From the NCBI GenBank assembly GCA_029861675.1, contig JAOTYV010000015.1, forward strand, positions 1 through 31,610: a stretch of 31,610 nt of DNA. Reading direction: 5' to 3'. The stretch's first letter is position 1, and each line of letters starts with the position of its first letter. Below, piece after piece: positions 15,754 through 22,834 of this stretch. A model generated the notes under the pieces. It was not told the DNA's origin. It made no database searches and saw nothing but the letters and a program-made list of their open reading frames with translations. The position numbers were made by a program, and so were the translations under genes. Source of the stretch: Alphaproteobacteria bacterium (lineage in GTDB: Bacteria; Pseudomonadota; Alphaproteobacteria; UBA8366).

Positions 15754-15827
15754 TGCAGGAATGGGTGCTGGAGCAGATGCAGAAGTTCGGCGAAGACGTG
15801 ATGCCGAAGGTAGAGCAAGGGTTGTGA
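15753..15827 (+). pseudogene. C-terminal remnant of an additional LLM gene
   Basis: A 24-codon frame begins at ATG 15753, overlapping the paralog 3 stop as TGATG, and ends with TGA at 15825-15827. It encodes a peptide ending KFGEDVMPKVEQGL, which matches the C-termini of the intact copies: MFAEEVMPKVKQAL in paralog 4 and TLAEDVFPKVRQG in paralog 1. The simplest reading is the tail of a former fifth gene left after a deletion between paralogs. It could also be translated by coupling to paralog 3. It is too short to fold alone. Confidence 0.65.
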
Positions 15828-15862
15828 CAGAATGCGGATAGCGGCGCTGCATGCCGCCTCGC

Positions 15863-15920
15863 CCTTCGTCAGGCTCAGGGTGAGGCTACGGTTTTGGTCT
15901 TATCCTGAGCCTGACGAAGG
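15863..15920. repeat. Palindromic intergenic repeat, copy A
   Basis: Perfect 17-bp inverted repeat: arm 15863-15879 pairs with 15904-15920 around a 24-nt loop. Arms read CCTTCGTCAGGCTCAGG and its complement. It is of the CTTCG...GCTCAG...TGAGG type scattered in alphaproteobacterial genomes. There is no T-run, so it is not a standard terminator, though the hairpin could protect or end transcripts. Confidence 0.8.
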
Positions 15921-16011
15921 ATGCGGCCGGACCGCCGGGTGAATCAGTCGACTGCCTGCAAGAGCGAAAGCACATCGGGCAAAACGAATTATTTTCGAAG
16001 GGAATCAAGAA

Positions 16012-17028
16012 ATGGAATACGGATTTTTCGTGCGCGGGCAGTACCAGCAGGGCGACGACATGGTGGTGCGGTTCAAGGAGCTGATGGCGCAGGTGCGGCT
16101 GGCTGAAAAGCTGGGATTTTCCGATTTGATGAGCGGCATGCACTACGCCGGCTATCCGCTGACGCAATTCCAGCTCCTGCCCTTTCTGTCGCGGGCGATG
16201 GTGGAGGCGCCGTCCATGCGGCTCGTCACCGGCATCATCCTGCTGTCGTTGCACAAGCCGCTCGACATGGCGGAACAACTGGCGACGATCGATGTGATGT
16301 CGGAAGGGCGGCTGGTGTTCGGCGCGGGACTGGGATATCGCGATGTCGAATTCCTCGGCATGGGCACGACGCAGAAGGAACGGGTGCCGCGGCTGGTCGA
16401 AAATCTCGAAGCGATCAAGCGCCTGTGGACGGAAGAGAATGTGAATATGAAGGGCTCGCATTTCGAGCTGGTGGATTGCACGCTCTCGCTCAAACCCCTG
16501 CAGAAGCCGCTGCCGCCGATCTGGTTCGGCGCAAATGCGGATGCCGCGGTGCGCCGCGCGGCCAAGCTCGCGGATACCTGGTTTATTAATCCGCATCAGC
16601 GCATGGACACCATCGAACGCCAGCTCGATGTGTATAAAAATGCGCTCGACGAATACGGCAAGCCCTTTCCCGAGGAACTGCCGCTGATGCGCGAGATTTT
16701 CGTCGCCAAGTCAAAGGAAGAGGCGACGCGCCTCGCGCGGCCCTACCTCGAGGCGAAATACAAGGTTTATCACGAATGGGGTCAGGACAAGGCAATGCCG
16801 AAGGGCGATGACGATCTGTCGCTCGATTTCGAGGAGCTGACCCGCGACCGTTTCCTGTTCGGATCGCCGGACGAGGTTACCGAGCAGATCGTGGGCTACA
16901 AGAAACGGCTTGGCGTGAACAAGATGGTGCTCGGCGTCCATTGGGTCGGCATGCCGCAAAATCAGGTCGAAGACACGATGAACATGTTTGCCGAGGAAGT
17001 CATGCCGAAGGTCAAGCAGGCGCTGTAG
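16012..17028 (+). CDS. LLM class flavin-dependent oxidoreductase, paralog 4
   Basis: Product of 338 residues, closest by eye to paralog 1: both share SLKPLQKP, a QKERV sequence after a GTS/GTT, and LTRDRFLFGSPDE or LVRDRFLIGSPDE. The start at ATG 16012 follows GAAGGGAATC. It is separated from paralog 3 by a 258-nt interval containing the tail fragment and repeat A, so it probably has its own promoter or mRNA. A second palindrome lies 35 nt past its stop. Full-length TIM barrel with SGMHYAGYPLTQFQLLP at the His loop, PPIWFGANADAAVRRAAKLAD, and WGQDKAMPKGDDD. Copies flanked by repeats raise the possibility of insertion by recombination. The cofactor is F420 or FMN, and the substrate is unknown. 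Confidence 0.9.
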   Translation: MEYGFFVRGQYQQGDDMVVRFKELMAQVRLAEKLGFSDLMSGMHYAGYPLTQFQLLPFLSRAMVEAPSMRLVTGIILLSLHKPLDMAEQLATIDVMSEGRLVFGAGLGYRDVEFLGMGTTQKERVPRLVENLEAIKRLWTEENVNMKGSHFELVDCTLSLKPLQKPLPPIWFGANADAAVRRAAKLADTWFINPHQRMDTIERQLDVYKNALDEYGKPFPEELPLMREIFVAKSKEEATRLARPYLEAKYKVYHEWGQDKAMPKGDDDLSLDFEELTRDRFLFGSPDEVTEQIVGYKKRLGVNKMVLGVHWVGMPQNQVEDTMNMFAEEVMPKVKQAL

Positions 17029-17062
17029 CGGCCGGAGCGCCGTTCGAGGCGCTGGAGAAAAG

Positions 17063-17155
17063 CCTCATGCTGAGCGAAGTCGAAGTATGCGGCTTGCACA
17101 TTCGACGTCAAATCTCTCGCCGAACCCTCGCACATCGACTTCGCTCAGTGTGAGG
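17063..17155. repeat. Palindromic intergenic repeat, copy B
   Basis: Inverted repeat with arms 17063-17089 and 17131-17155. A perfect 14-bp core (CTGAGCGAAGTCGA and its complement) is extended by CCTCA/TGAGG across two mismatches, with a roughly 41-nt loop. It is a divergent member of the same CTTCG...GCTCAG...TGAGG type as copy A. It lies between the convergent ends of LLM paralog 4 and cofGH and may act as a two-way transcription barrier. Confidence 0.75.
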
Positions 17156-17195
17156 GTTGGTTACTTTGCTTCGATTCAAGCTCGGCGGACACTCG

Positions 17196-19652
17196 CTAGA
17201 CGCTGGAGTCAATTCCCGGACGGACCAATTCCTGACCTTTCCTGTCACTCCGCTCGAAACGGGTCGCGGGCGGCAGGGACAGCGGCGCCAGGGTGTCGGC
17301 GTCGAAGGACGCGGCCTTCCGGTCCGTCGGCGCGGGCCCGTACAGGGTGGTTCGCTGCCTCGGGATACGGCCGATGCCGCGGATCAGCAATTCCATCTGT
17401 TCCGGCGGAAATTCCTCGCCATGGGTGGCGCCGGCCGACCGGGTGATCGTTTCGTTCATCAGGGTGCCGCCGAGATCGTTGGCGCCGGCCTGCAGGCAGG
17501 CCGCGGCCCCATCCGGGCCCATCTTCACCCAGGACGCCTGGATATTGGTGAAGTGCGGATACAGCGCCAGCCGCGCCACCGCATGCATCAGAATGGCCTC
17601 GCGATAGGTCGGGCCGACGCGCGAGCGCCCCTTCAAATGGATCGGCGCTTCGAGGGCGACAAACGGCAGCGGTACGAATTCGGTGAAACCCCCGGTTCGT
17701 TTTTGCAGCGCGCGCAAGCGCAGCAGATGGCGCGCCCAGTTTACCGGCCCATCCACATGGCCGAACATGATGGTCGCGGTGCTGCGCAGTCCCGCGCCGT
17801 GCGCGCCCGCCAGGACTTCGAGCCATTGGTCGGTCGAAACCTTGTCGGGGCAAATGATGGCCCGTATCGAATCGTCGAGAATTTCAGCCGCGGTGCCGGG
17901 CAAGGTGCCGAGGCCGGCGTCCCGCAACGCATCGAGGTAGTCGCCTATGGTCATGTCCAGGGTTTTGGCCCCTTGCCAGACTTCCAGCGGCGTGAAGGCG
18001 TGGATGTGGATATCCGGCAACGCCGCTTTCACGCGGCGGCAAATTTCAAGATAGGTGTCGCCCGTGTAGTCGGGATGGATGCCGCCCTGCATGCAGACTT
18101 CGGTGGCGCCGCGCGCCCAGGCTTCCTCGCTGCGGCGCTGAATTTCATCGAGATCGAGCAGATAGGGCTTGCCGCGCAGGTTCTCGCTCAGCTTTCCCTT
18201 GGAGAAGGCGCAGAACTGACAGCGGAAATAGCAGACATTCGTATAGTTGATGTTGCGGTTGACCACATAGGACACGATATTGCCGTTGGCCTTGCGGCGC
18301 AGCCGGTCGGCGGCCTCGCAGACCGCATCGAACTCATGCCCCCGGGCCCGGAACAACCGAACGATCTCATTCTCCGTCAGGCGGGCGCCTTCCGCCGCGC
18401 GGTCGAGAATACCGCGGAGTTGCGGGCCGGCGGAGCCGGGCGCCGGGTTGGGCCGCGGCGGCGCGCTTTGGGCGCCCGGCAGCCAACCATCGGTGCGCGC
18501 GAGATATTCGCTATCGACCGCGCGCCGCAGCGGCACTTGGAAGGCGTCGTCGAACCAGCGGTCCGGGTCGGCCAGATAGCGCGGATAGGTGGCGAGCCGC
18601 GCCACCAGTACCTTTCCCACGACGGCGGTTTGCCGTGCGAGTGCATCGAGATGCGGCCAGGGCGCTTCCGGGTTTACGTGATCGGGCGTCACCGGCGAGA
18701 CGCCGCCCCAATCGTTGATGCCCGCGCCGATCAGTTTCTTTAAGCCCCCGGGGCTCAAATTCGGCGGCGCCTGGATGTTCATGTCCGGGCCGAACAGCAG
18801 CCGTGCCACCGCGATGGTCCAGCACAGATCGTTCAAATCCGGTTCCAAAGCCGCCGCCATCTTGGTGTCGGATTTGGCGCGGAAATTCTGGATGATGATT
18901 TCCTGCAGATGGCCGTATTCGTCGTTCAGGGCGCGCAGCGCGAGGAGCGATTCGACCCGTTCCACCCGCGTTTCGCCGATGCCGATCAAGATGCCGGTCG
19001 TGAAGGGAACCCGCCGCACGCCCGCGTGGCGCATGGATTCCAGCCGCGCCGCCGGCGCCTTGTCGGGCGATCCATAGTGCGGTCCGCCCTTTTTGCACAA
19101 CCGCGGCGACGCGCTTTCCAGCATAATGCCCTGTGAAATCGACACCGTGCGCAGCGCCGCAATTTCCGCCGTCGTCATCACGCCCGGATTGACGTGCGGA
19201 AACAGGCCGGTTTCCTCGAACACCAATTTCGCCATCGCCTGCAGATAGGAAATTGTGCTGTCGTATCCCAGCGCTTCCAATTCTTCGCGCGCCACGCGGT
19301 AGCGCAGCTCCGGTTTGTCCCCGAGGGTAAACAACGCTTCCTGGCAGCCAGCCTCGGCGCCGGCGCGCGCCACGGCCAACACTTCATCGGGCGTCATATA
19401 GGCCGGCTGCCCCTTGCGCGGGGGCTTGGCGAAGGTGCAGTAGTGGCAGACGTCGCGGCACAGCGTGGTGAGTGGAATGAAGACTTTGCGCGAATAGCTG
19501 ATGATCGGGCCATGCCCTTGGTCGCGCAGCGCCGCCGCCGCGTTCATCAGGGGCCCCAAATCGCCTTCGCGCGCAAGCCGGCGTGCGGAATCGGCGTTCG
19601 GCCGATACCCGAGCCGGACTTCGTGTAACAGTATTCGCGTCGACGGCATCAT
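17196..19652 (-). CDS. fbiC: FO synthase, fused CofG-CofH radical SAM enzyme
   Basis: Product of 818 residues, the actinobacterial FbiC-like fusion. It joins tyrosine with the flavin precursor 5-amino-6-ribitylamino-uracil to make FO, the deazaflavin chromophore of F420. Two radical SAM cluster motifs are visible: CRDVCHYC with C65, C69, C72 in the CofG half, and CYFRCQFC with C474, C478, C481 in the CofH half. Each is followed by family blocks such as AGAEAGCQEALFTLGDKPE and CMQGGIHPDYTGDTYLEI. The halves are joined near residue 385-400 by a Pro-rich linker (SAPPRPNPAPGSAGPQ). Two adjacent ATG codons (19652, 19649) are possible starts. The first gives a 4-nt overlap with cofC. It is the last gene of the F420 operon and converges on the LLM array. 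Confidence 0.95.
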   Translation of the reverse strand: MMPSTRILLHEVRLGYRPNADSARRLAREGDLGPLMNAAAALRDQGHGPIISYSRKVFIPLTTLCRDVCHYCTFAKPPRKGQPAYMTPDEVLAVARAGAEAGCQEALFTLGDKPELRYRVAREELEALGYDSTISYLQAMAKLVFEETGLFPHVNPGVMTTAEIAALRTVSISQGIMLESASPRLCKKGGPHYGSPDKAPAARLESMRHAGVRRVPFTTGILIGIGETRVERVESLLALRALNDEYGHLQEIIIQNFRAKSDTKMAAALEPDLNDLCWTIAVARLLFGPDMNIQAPPNLSPGGLKKLIGAGINDWGGVSPVTPDHVNPEAPWPHLDALARQTAVVGKVLVARLATYPRYLADPDRWFDDAFQVPLRRAVDSEYLARTDGWLPGAQSAPPRPNPAPGSAGPQLRGILDRAAEGARLTENEIVRLFRARGHEFDAVCEAADRLRRKANGNIVSYVVNRNINYTNVCYFRCQFCAFSKGKLSENLRGKPYLLDLDEIQRRSEEAWARGATEVCMQGGIHPDYTGDTYLEICRRVKAALPDIHIHAFTPLEVWQGAKTLDMTIGDYLDALRDAGLGTLPGTAAEILDDSIRAIICPDKVSTDQWLEVLAGAHGAGLRSTATIMFGHVDGPVNWARHLLRLRALQKRTGGFTEFVPLPFVALEAPIHLKGRSRVGPTYREAILMHAVARLALYPHFTNIQASWVKMGPDGAAACLQAGANDLGGTLMNETITRSAGATHGEEFPPEQMELLIRGIGRIPRQRTTLYGPAPTDRKAASFDADTLAPLSLPPATRFERSDRKGQELVRPGIDSSV

Positions 19653-20350
19653 CGGGCCAATTCCTTTGCGATCGCGCCGGACGTCCGCATGCGGTCGGCA
19701 ATACCGCTGTCCTCGAGATAGGCCTGGGTGCGCGTGTCGCCCGGCCGCGCCAGCAGGGCGCGCAAGTCGTCGGGCGTATCGATGTCGAGCGCCAGTCCCG
19801 GCAATTCCAGGATGACGGGCTCGATTTTCTGGGCGCGCGCGGCGGCAAGGTGCGGCGTGAAGCTGTCATTGCCGAACCGGAACTGAATCAGCGTCGGCGG
19901 CGAAAGTGCGATGCAATTGGAACCGCGCCGGTCATGCGCCGGCACGATGGTCATGGCCGGCGGTGTCGCTTCGCCATGGCGGCGCAGGACGGTTTCGATC
20001 TCGGCCGGGCCGGCGAGCGGGATGTCGCCGGGAAATGTTGCAACGCTGGTCACGCCATCGCCGGCAAGGACCGCCACCGCCCGGCTGACCGCCTCCGTCT
20101 GGCCGAGGTTGGCGGGCTCGCCGAGAATACGCGTGCCGTGCAAGGCGGCCATCTCGGCCGCTTCCGCGTCACGGGTAATCACCGCGATGCCGTCCAGCGA
20201 CGGGCTCGCCGCGAGCGCCGCCAGCACGTCGGCGAACATCGTACGGAATAAGTGACGGCGTTCCGGCGCGCTCAATGCTCCCGACAAACGCTGCTTGGCG
20301 TCCGCGAAATCTTTGGCCGGCAGTACCGCCCACATGCGCGTGTTTCCCAT
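19649..20350 (-). CDS. cofC: 2-phospho-L-lactate guanylyltransferase family (CofC/FbiD)
   Basis: Product of 233 residues. It activates a three-carbon phosphoacid with GTP for side-chain attachment to FO. Depending on the organism this is 2-phospholactate, phosphoenolpyruvate or 3-phosphoglycerate. Landmarks are WAVLPAKDFADAKQRLS at the N-terminus (nucleotide-binding Rossmann-like start), NLGQTEAVSRAV, FPGDIPLAGPAEI and the C-terminal RFGNDSFTPHLAAAR and LPGLALDIDTPDDL segments. The first two ATGs (20350 and 20335) are both possible and neither has a strong ribosome site. It lies 69 nt downstream of cofD. Which substrate this CofC prefers cannot be told from the sequence by eye. Confidence 0.9.
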   Translation of the reverse strand: MGNTRMWAVLPAKDFADAKQRLSGALSAPERRHLFRTMFADVLAALAASPSLDGIAVITRDAEAAEMAALHGTRILGEPANLGQTEAVSRAVAVLAGDGVTSVATFPGDIPLAGPAEIETVLRRHGEATPPAMTIVPAHDRRGSNCIALSPPTLIQFRFGNDSFTPHLAAARAQKIEPVILELPGLALDIDTPDDLRALLARPGDTRTQAYLEDSGIADRMRTSGAIAKELAR

Positions 20351-20419
20351 TTATTATCCGTGTTCCAGCAGAGGCGAGGCTGCAACTATATCAAACGGGT
20401 GAAGCCGCGCCAGCCGTGC

Positions 20420-21382
20420 CTAGCGTTTGAGGTCGTGCGCAAAGGACAAAACAGTTTCGGCCAAGGCGATTTTGTCGTCGATGCTGTGCATAACCGTTTC
20501 GGCAACCCGGACGTCGATGCCGAGGGATTCGACCGCCGGCGCCAGCGCCGCGTCGGTTTGGTCGAGCACGAAACCGGTCAGTAATTTGCCGTAATGCCGG
20601 GCAATTTCAATGGCGTCGGTCGGCAATCCTAGCTCGCGCATCATCTTGGCGGTCGGTCCCTTGAGGGCGCGCCCGCCGACGATGGGCGACACGGCAATGC
20701 GCGGCGCCGCACTGGCGGCGAGCGCACTGGACACGCCGGGCAGCGCCAGGATGGGATCGATGCTGATAAACGGGTTGGACGGGCAGATGACAATCGTCTC
20801 CAAGGCGGGATCTTTCAGCGTCTTGAGGAACGTCCGGTTCGGCCGGGCATCGTTGGCGCCGCCGAAATGGAAGCCGGACACTTCCGGTTCGCATTGTTCG
20901 CGCACGAAATAATGCTGAAACGGCAACGGCCCTTTCGCGGTTTCCACGATGGTGCGGACCGGATCGTCGCTCATGGGGATGATGGCCGCGCCGATTCCGA
21001 GCCGGGCGCAAATGTCGGCGGTGATCCGGCTCAACGGCTCGCCGGTCGCCAGACGCCGGGTGCGTTCCACGTGCAGCGCGAGGTCGCGGTCGCCGAGACG
21101 GAACCATTTCTCGCCGCCCAGCGATTCGAGGGACTCCATGAAACGCCAGCCCTCATCCGCCCTGCCCCAACCCGTCCCGGCATTGGCGAGACCGGCGAGC
21201 GTATAGGTCAGCGTATCCAGGTCCGGACAGATGGACAGGCCCAAATGCTCGAAATCATCCCCGGTATTGGCGACGATCATGAGCCGCGCCGGATCCATCG
21301 CGTGGGTCAGGCCCAAGGCCAGCTTGGCGCCGCCGACGCCGCCCGATAGCGCCAGGCTGCGGGGTCCCGGCCGGTCGTTCAC
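20420..21382 (-). CDS. cofD: 2-phospho-L-lactate transferase (CofD/FbiA)
   Basis: Product of 320 residues. It transfers the activated three-carbon phospho-unit onto FO to make F420-0 or its dehydro form. The N-terminal LSGGVGGAKLALGL and VNTGDDFEHLGLSICPDLDTLTYTLAG (here ANTGDD) blocks are characteristic, as are HYFVREQCEPEV and CPSNPFISIDPIL. It begins with GTG, overlapping the cofE stop as GTGA, so translation is probably coupled. Length fits the family. It is cytoplasmic, with no unusual features beyond the GTG start. Confidence 0.94.
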   Translation of the reverse strand: MNDRPGPRSLALSGGVGGAKLALGLTHAMDPARLMIVANTGDDFEHLGLSICPDLDTLTYTLAGLANAGTGWGRADEGWRFMESLESLGGEKWFRLGDRDLALHVERTRRLATGEPLSRITADICARLGIGAAIIPMSDDPVRTIVETAKGPLPFQHYFVREQCEPEVSGFHFGGANDARPNRTFLKTLKDPALETIVICPSNPFISIDPILALPGVSSALAASAAPRIAVSPIVGGRALKGPTAKMMRELGLPTDAIEIARHYGKLLTGFVLDQTDAALAPAVESLGIDVRVAETVMHSIDDKIALAETVLSFAHDLKR

Positions 21383-22149
21383 CGGAACAGATCCTCGTCC
21401 GGCTCGCGGATCAGTTCGGCGGCGCTTTCGTCGGACGAAGCGGGGGTAAAGCCGCGCAGGAGCGCTACCGGCATGCCTTCGTTGCCCTCGCCCTGCACCA
21501 GCGATGCGGCGGCGGCTATTTGATCCGCCATGCCGACCATGGATACGCGGAGCGGCCGGCCGAACAGGTCTTCGTCGCCCCGCAGATCGAGCAGGGATTG
21601 CAGCCCCGACGCACCAAGCGCCATCCCGACGGTGCCCTTGCGCCAGGCGCGGCCGACGCTGTCGTTCATGACCACCGCGATCGAGGCGTTCGAAGATTCA
21701 CGCAACGCCTGCCGCAGCGCATGGCAGGAGGCATCGGGATCCGCCGGCAGCAACAGGACCGTCTCGCCATCCGCACCGGCGCCGACATTGGACGCATCGA
21801 TGCCCGCATTCGCGAGGACGAAACCGAGCCTGTGCTCGACGATCAGCAGCCCCGGCCGGTGCCGGACCACGCGGCGTGTTTCGGACAGGACCAGTTCGAC
21901 CAGTCGCGGGTCCTTTTCGGTTTGTTCGGCAAGCTCAAGCGCGCGCGCCGACGGTGTAACGTCGCTCAGGGCCGCGTACCGGTCCTCGGCTTTCGAGACG
22001 ATCTTCTGCGCCACGATCAGGATGTCGCCGTCCTGCAAGTGTTCGCCCGCCCGCTCGACCGCCGCCAGGATCAGTGCCGGGAGATCGTCTCCCGGATTCA
22101 CCAGGGGAACGCCGGGGAGCGCGGTTAGGGCGATGCGGTCCGGTGTCAC
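21379..22149 (-). CDS. cofE: Coenzyme F420-0:L-glutamate ligase (CofE)
   Basis: Product of 256 residues, the size of the stand-alone archaeal-type CofE. It adds gamma-linked L-glutamates to F420-0 using GTP. Landmarks are LTALPGVPLVNPGDDL at the N-terminus, DILIVAQKIVSKAEDR, the RHRPGLLIVEHRLGFVLANAGIDASN block, and NDSVGRAWRKGTVGMALG. The flavin-reductase domain fused to this enzyme in actinobacterial FbiB is absent. This matters if CofC here uses phosphoenolpyruvate, because the dehydro intermediate would then need a reductase encoded elsewhere. GTG start, overlapping the npdG stop by 4 nt. Confidence 0.93.
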   Translation of the reverse strand: MTPDRIALTALPGVPLVNPGDDLPALILAAVERAGEHLQDGDILIVAQKIVSKAEDRYAALSDVTPSARALELAEQTEKDPRLVELVLSETRRVVRHRPGLLIVEHRLGFVLANAGIDASNVGAGADGETVLLLPADPDASCHALRQALRESSNASIAVVMNDSVGRAWRKGTVGMALGASGLQSLLDLRGDEDLFGRPLRVSMVGMADQIAAAASLVQGEGNEGMPVALLRGFTPASSDESAAELIREPDEDLFR

Positions 22150-22814
22150 CCGTCGCGCTCGCCGGTAATGCGAATGCCCGCGTGAGAGATGTCGCCGCGG
22201 TTTAGAAATATCAGCACCGATGTCAGCGCGTCGGCGGCGGCGGAATTGTCGATCGGCCCGGCGTGCCAGGCGGTGAGGCCCGCGGCCTCCGCCATCTCGA
22301 CGACGGTTTGCCGCGCGGCGCGCTTATTGCCGCAAACCAGCACTTCGCACTCGATCGTTGCGTCGAGATCCTGCACCAGATCGGCGGCGACGTTCTGAAA
22401 GGCCGACACGACGTGCACGCCATCGCCGAGGAAATCCTGGGCCGCCTTGGCGGCGGATCCTTCGGGCGGCAGTTGCACCCGGGCGACCTTGGGCGGCACC
22501 AGCGGCACTGTTGCATCGACCAGGATCTTTCCTTGGGCGGCGTCGCAGACCGCTTCGAGCATCGGCCGATGGTTCGAGAACGGCACCGTAAGCACGACGA
22601 TGTCCGCGGCGGCGGCAGCCGCTGCATTTTCCAAGCCGCGAATAGACGCGTCGGGCAGGATCGCGCTCATCTCGGCCGCCTTCTTCTCCGCGCTCTCCGT
22701 CGCGCGCGATCCGATGATGACCGGATAGCCCGCCCGGGCCCACCGCAGCGCGAAGCCGGAGCCAAGCGCGCCGGTTCCCCCGATGACCGCGATCGTCGGT
22801 TTTTGTTCCGTCAT
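22146..22814 (-). CDS. npdG: NADPH-dependent F420 reductase (F420:NADP oxidoreductase)
   Basis: Product of 222 residues. It exchanges hydride between F420 and NADP, supplying reduced F420 to F420-dependent enzymes. The dinucleotide-binding motif GGTGALGSG (12-20) follows a beta strand, then GSRATESAEKKAAE, VVLTVPFSNH, ILVDATVPLVPP, and SAFQNVAADLV. All match the Fno/NpdG family. The C-terminus ends SVLIFLNRGDISHAGIRITG, which is typical. The start is set at 22814 (MTEQKPTIAV); the open frame extends far upstream to 23513 in a region that codes for the hydrolase in another frame. It overlaps cofE by 4 nt and starts 20 nt after the hydrolase stop. Confidence 0.92.
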   Translation of the reverse strand: MTEQKPTIAVIGGTGALGSGFALRWARAGYPVIIGSRATESAEKKAAEMSAILPDASIRGLENAAAAAAADIVVLTVPFSNHRPMLEAVCDAAQGKILVDATVPLVPPKVARVQLPPEGSAAKAAQDFLGDGVHVVSAFQNVAADLVQDLDATIECEVLVCGNKRAARQTVVEMAEAAGLTAWHAGPIDNSAAADALTSVLIFLNRGDISHAGIRITGERDG

Positions 22815-22834
22815 GGTCGCCGATCCTCGTGTCG

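Noticed and set aside
15863..15920. Copy A palindrome as a simple rho-independent terminator
   Set aside because: The stem is long but no T-run follows, the loop is 24 nt, and a related palindrome recurs at 17063-17155. A dispersed repeat is the better reading.
17157..18743. Open frame of 528 codons on the plus strand opposite cofGH
   Set aside because: cofGH is supported by two radical SAM motifs and operon overlaps. The plus-strand frame has no recognisable features.
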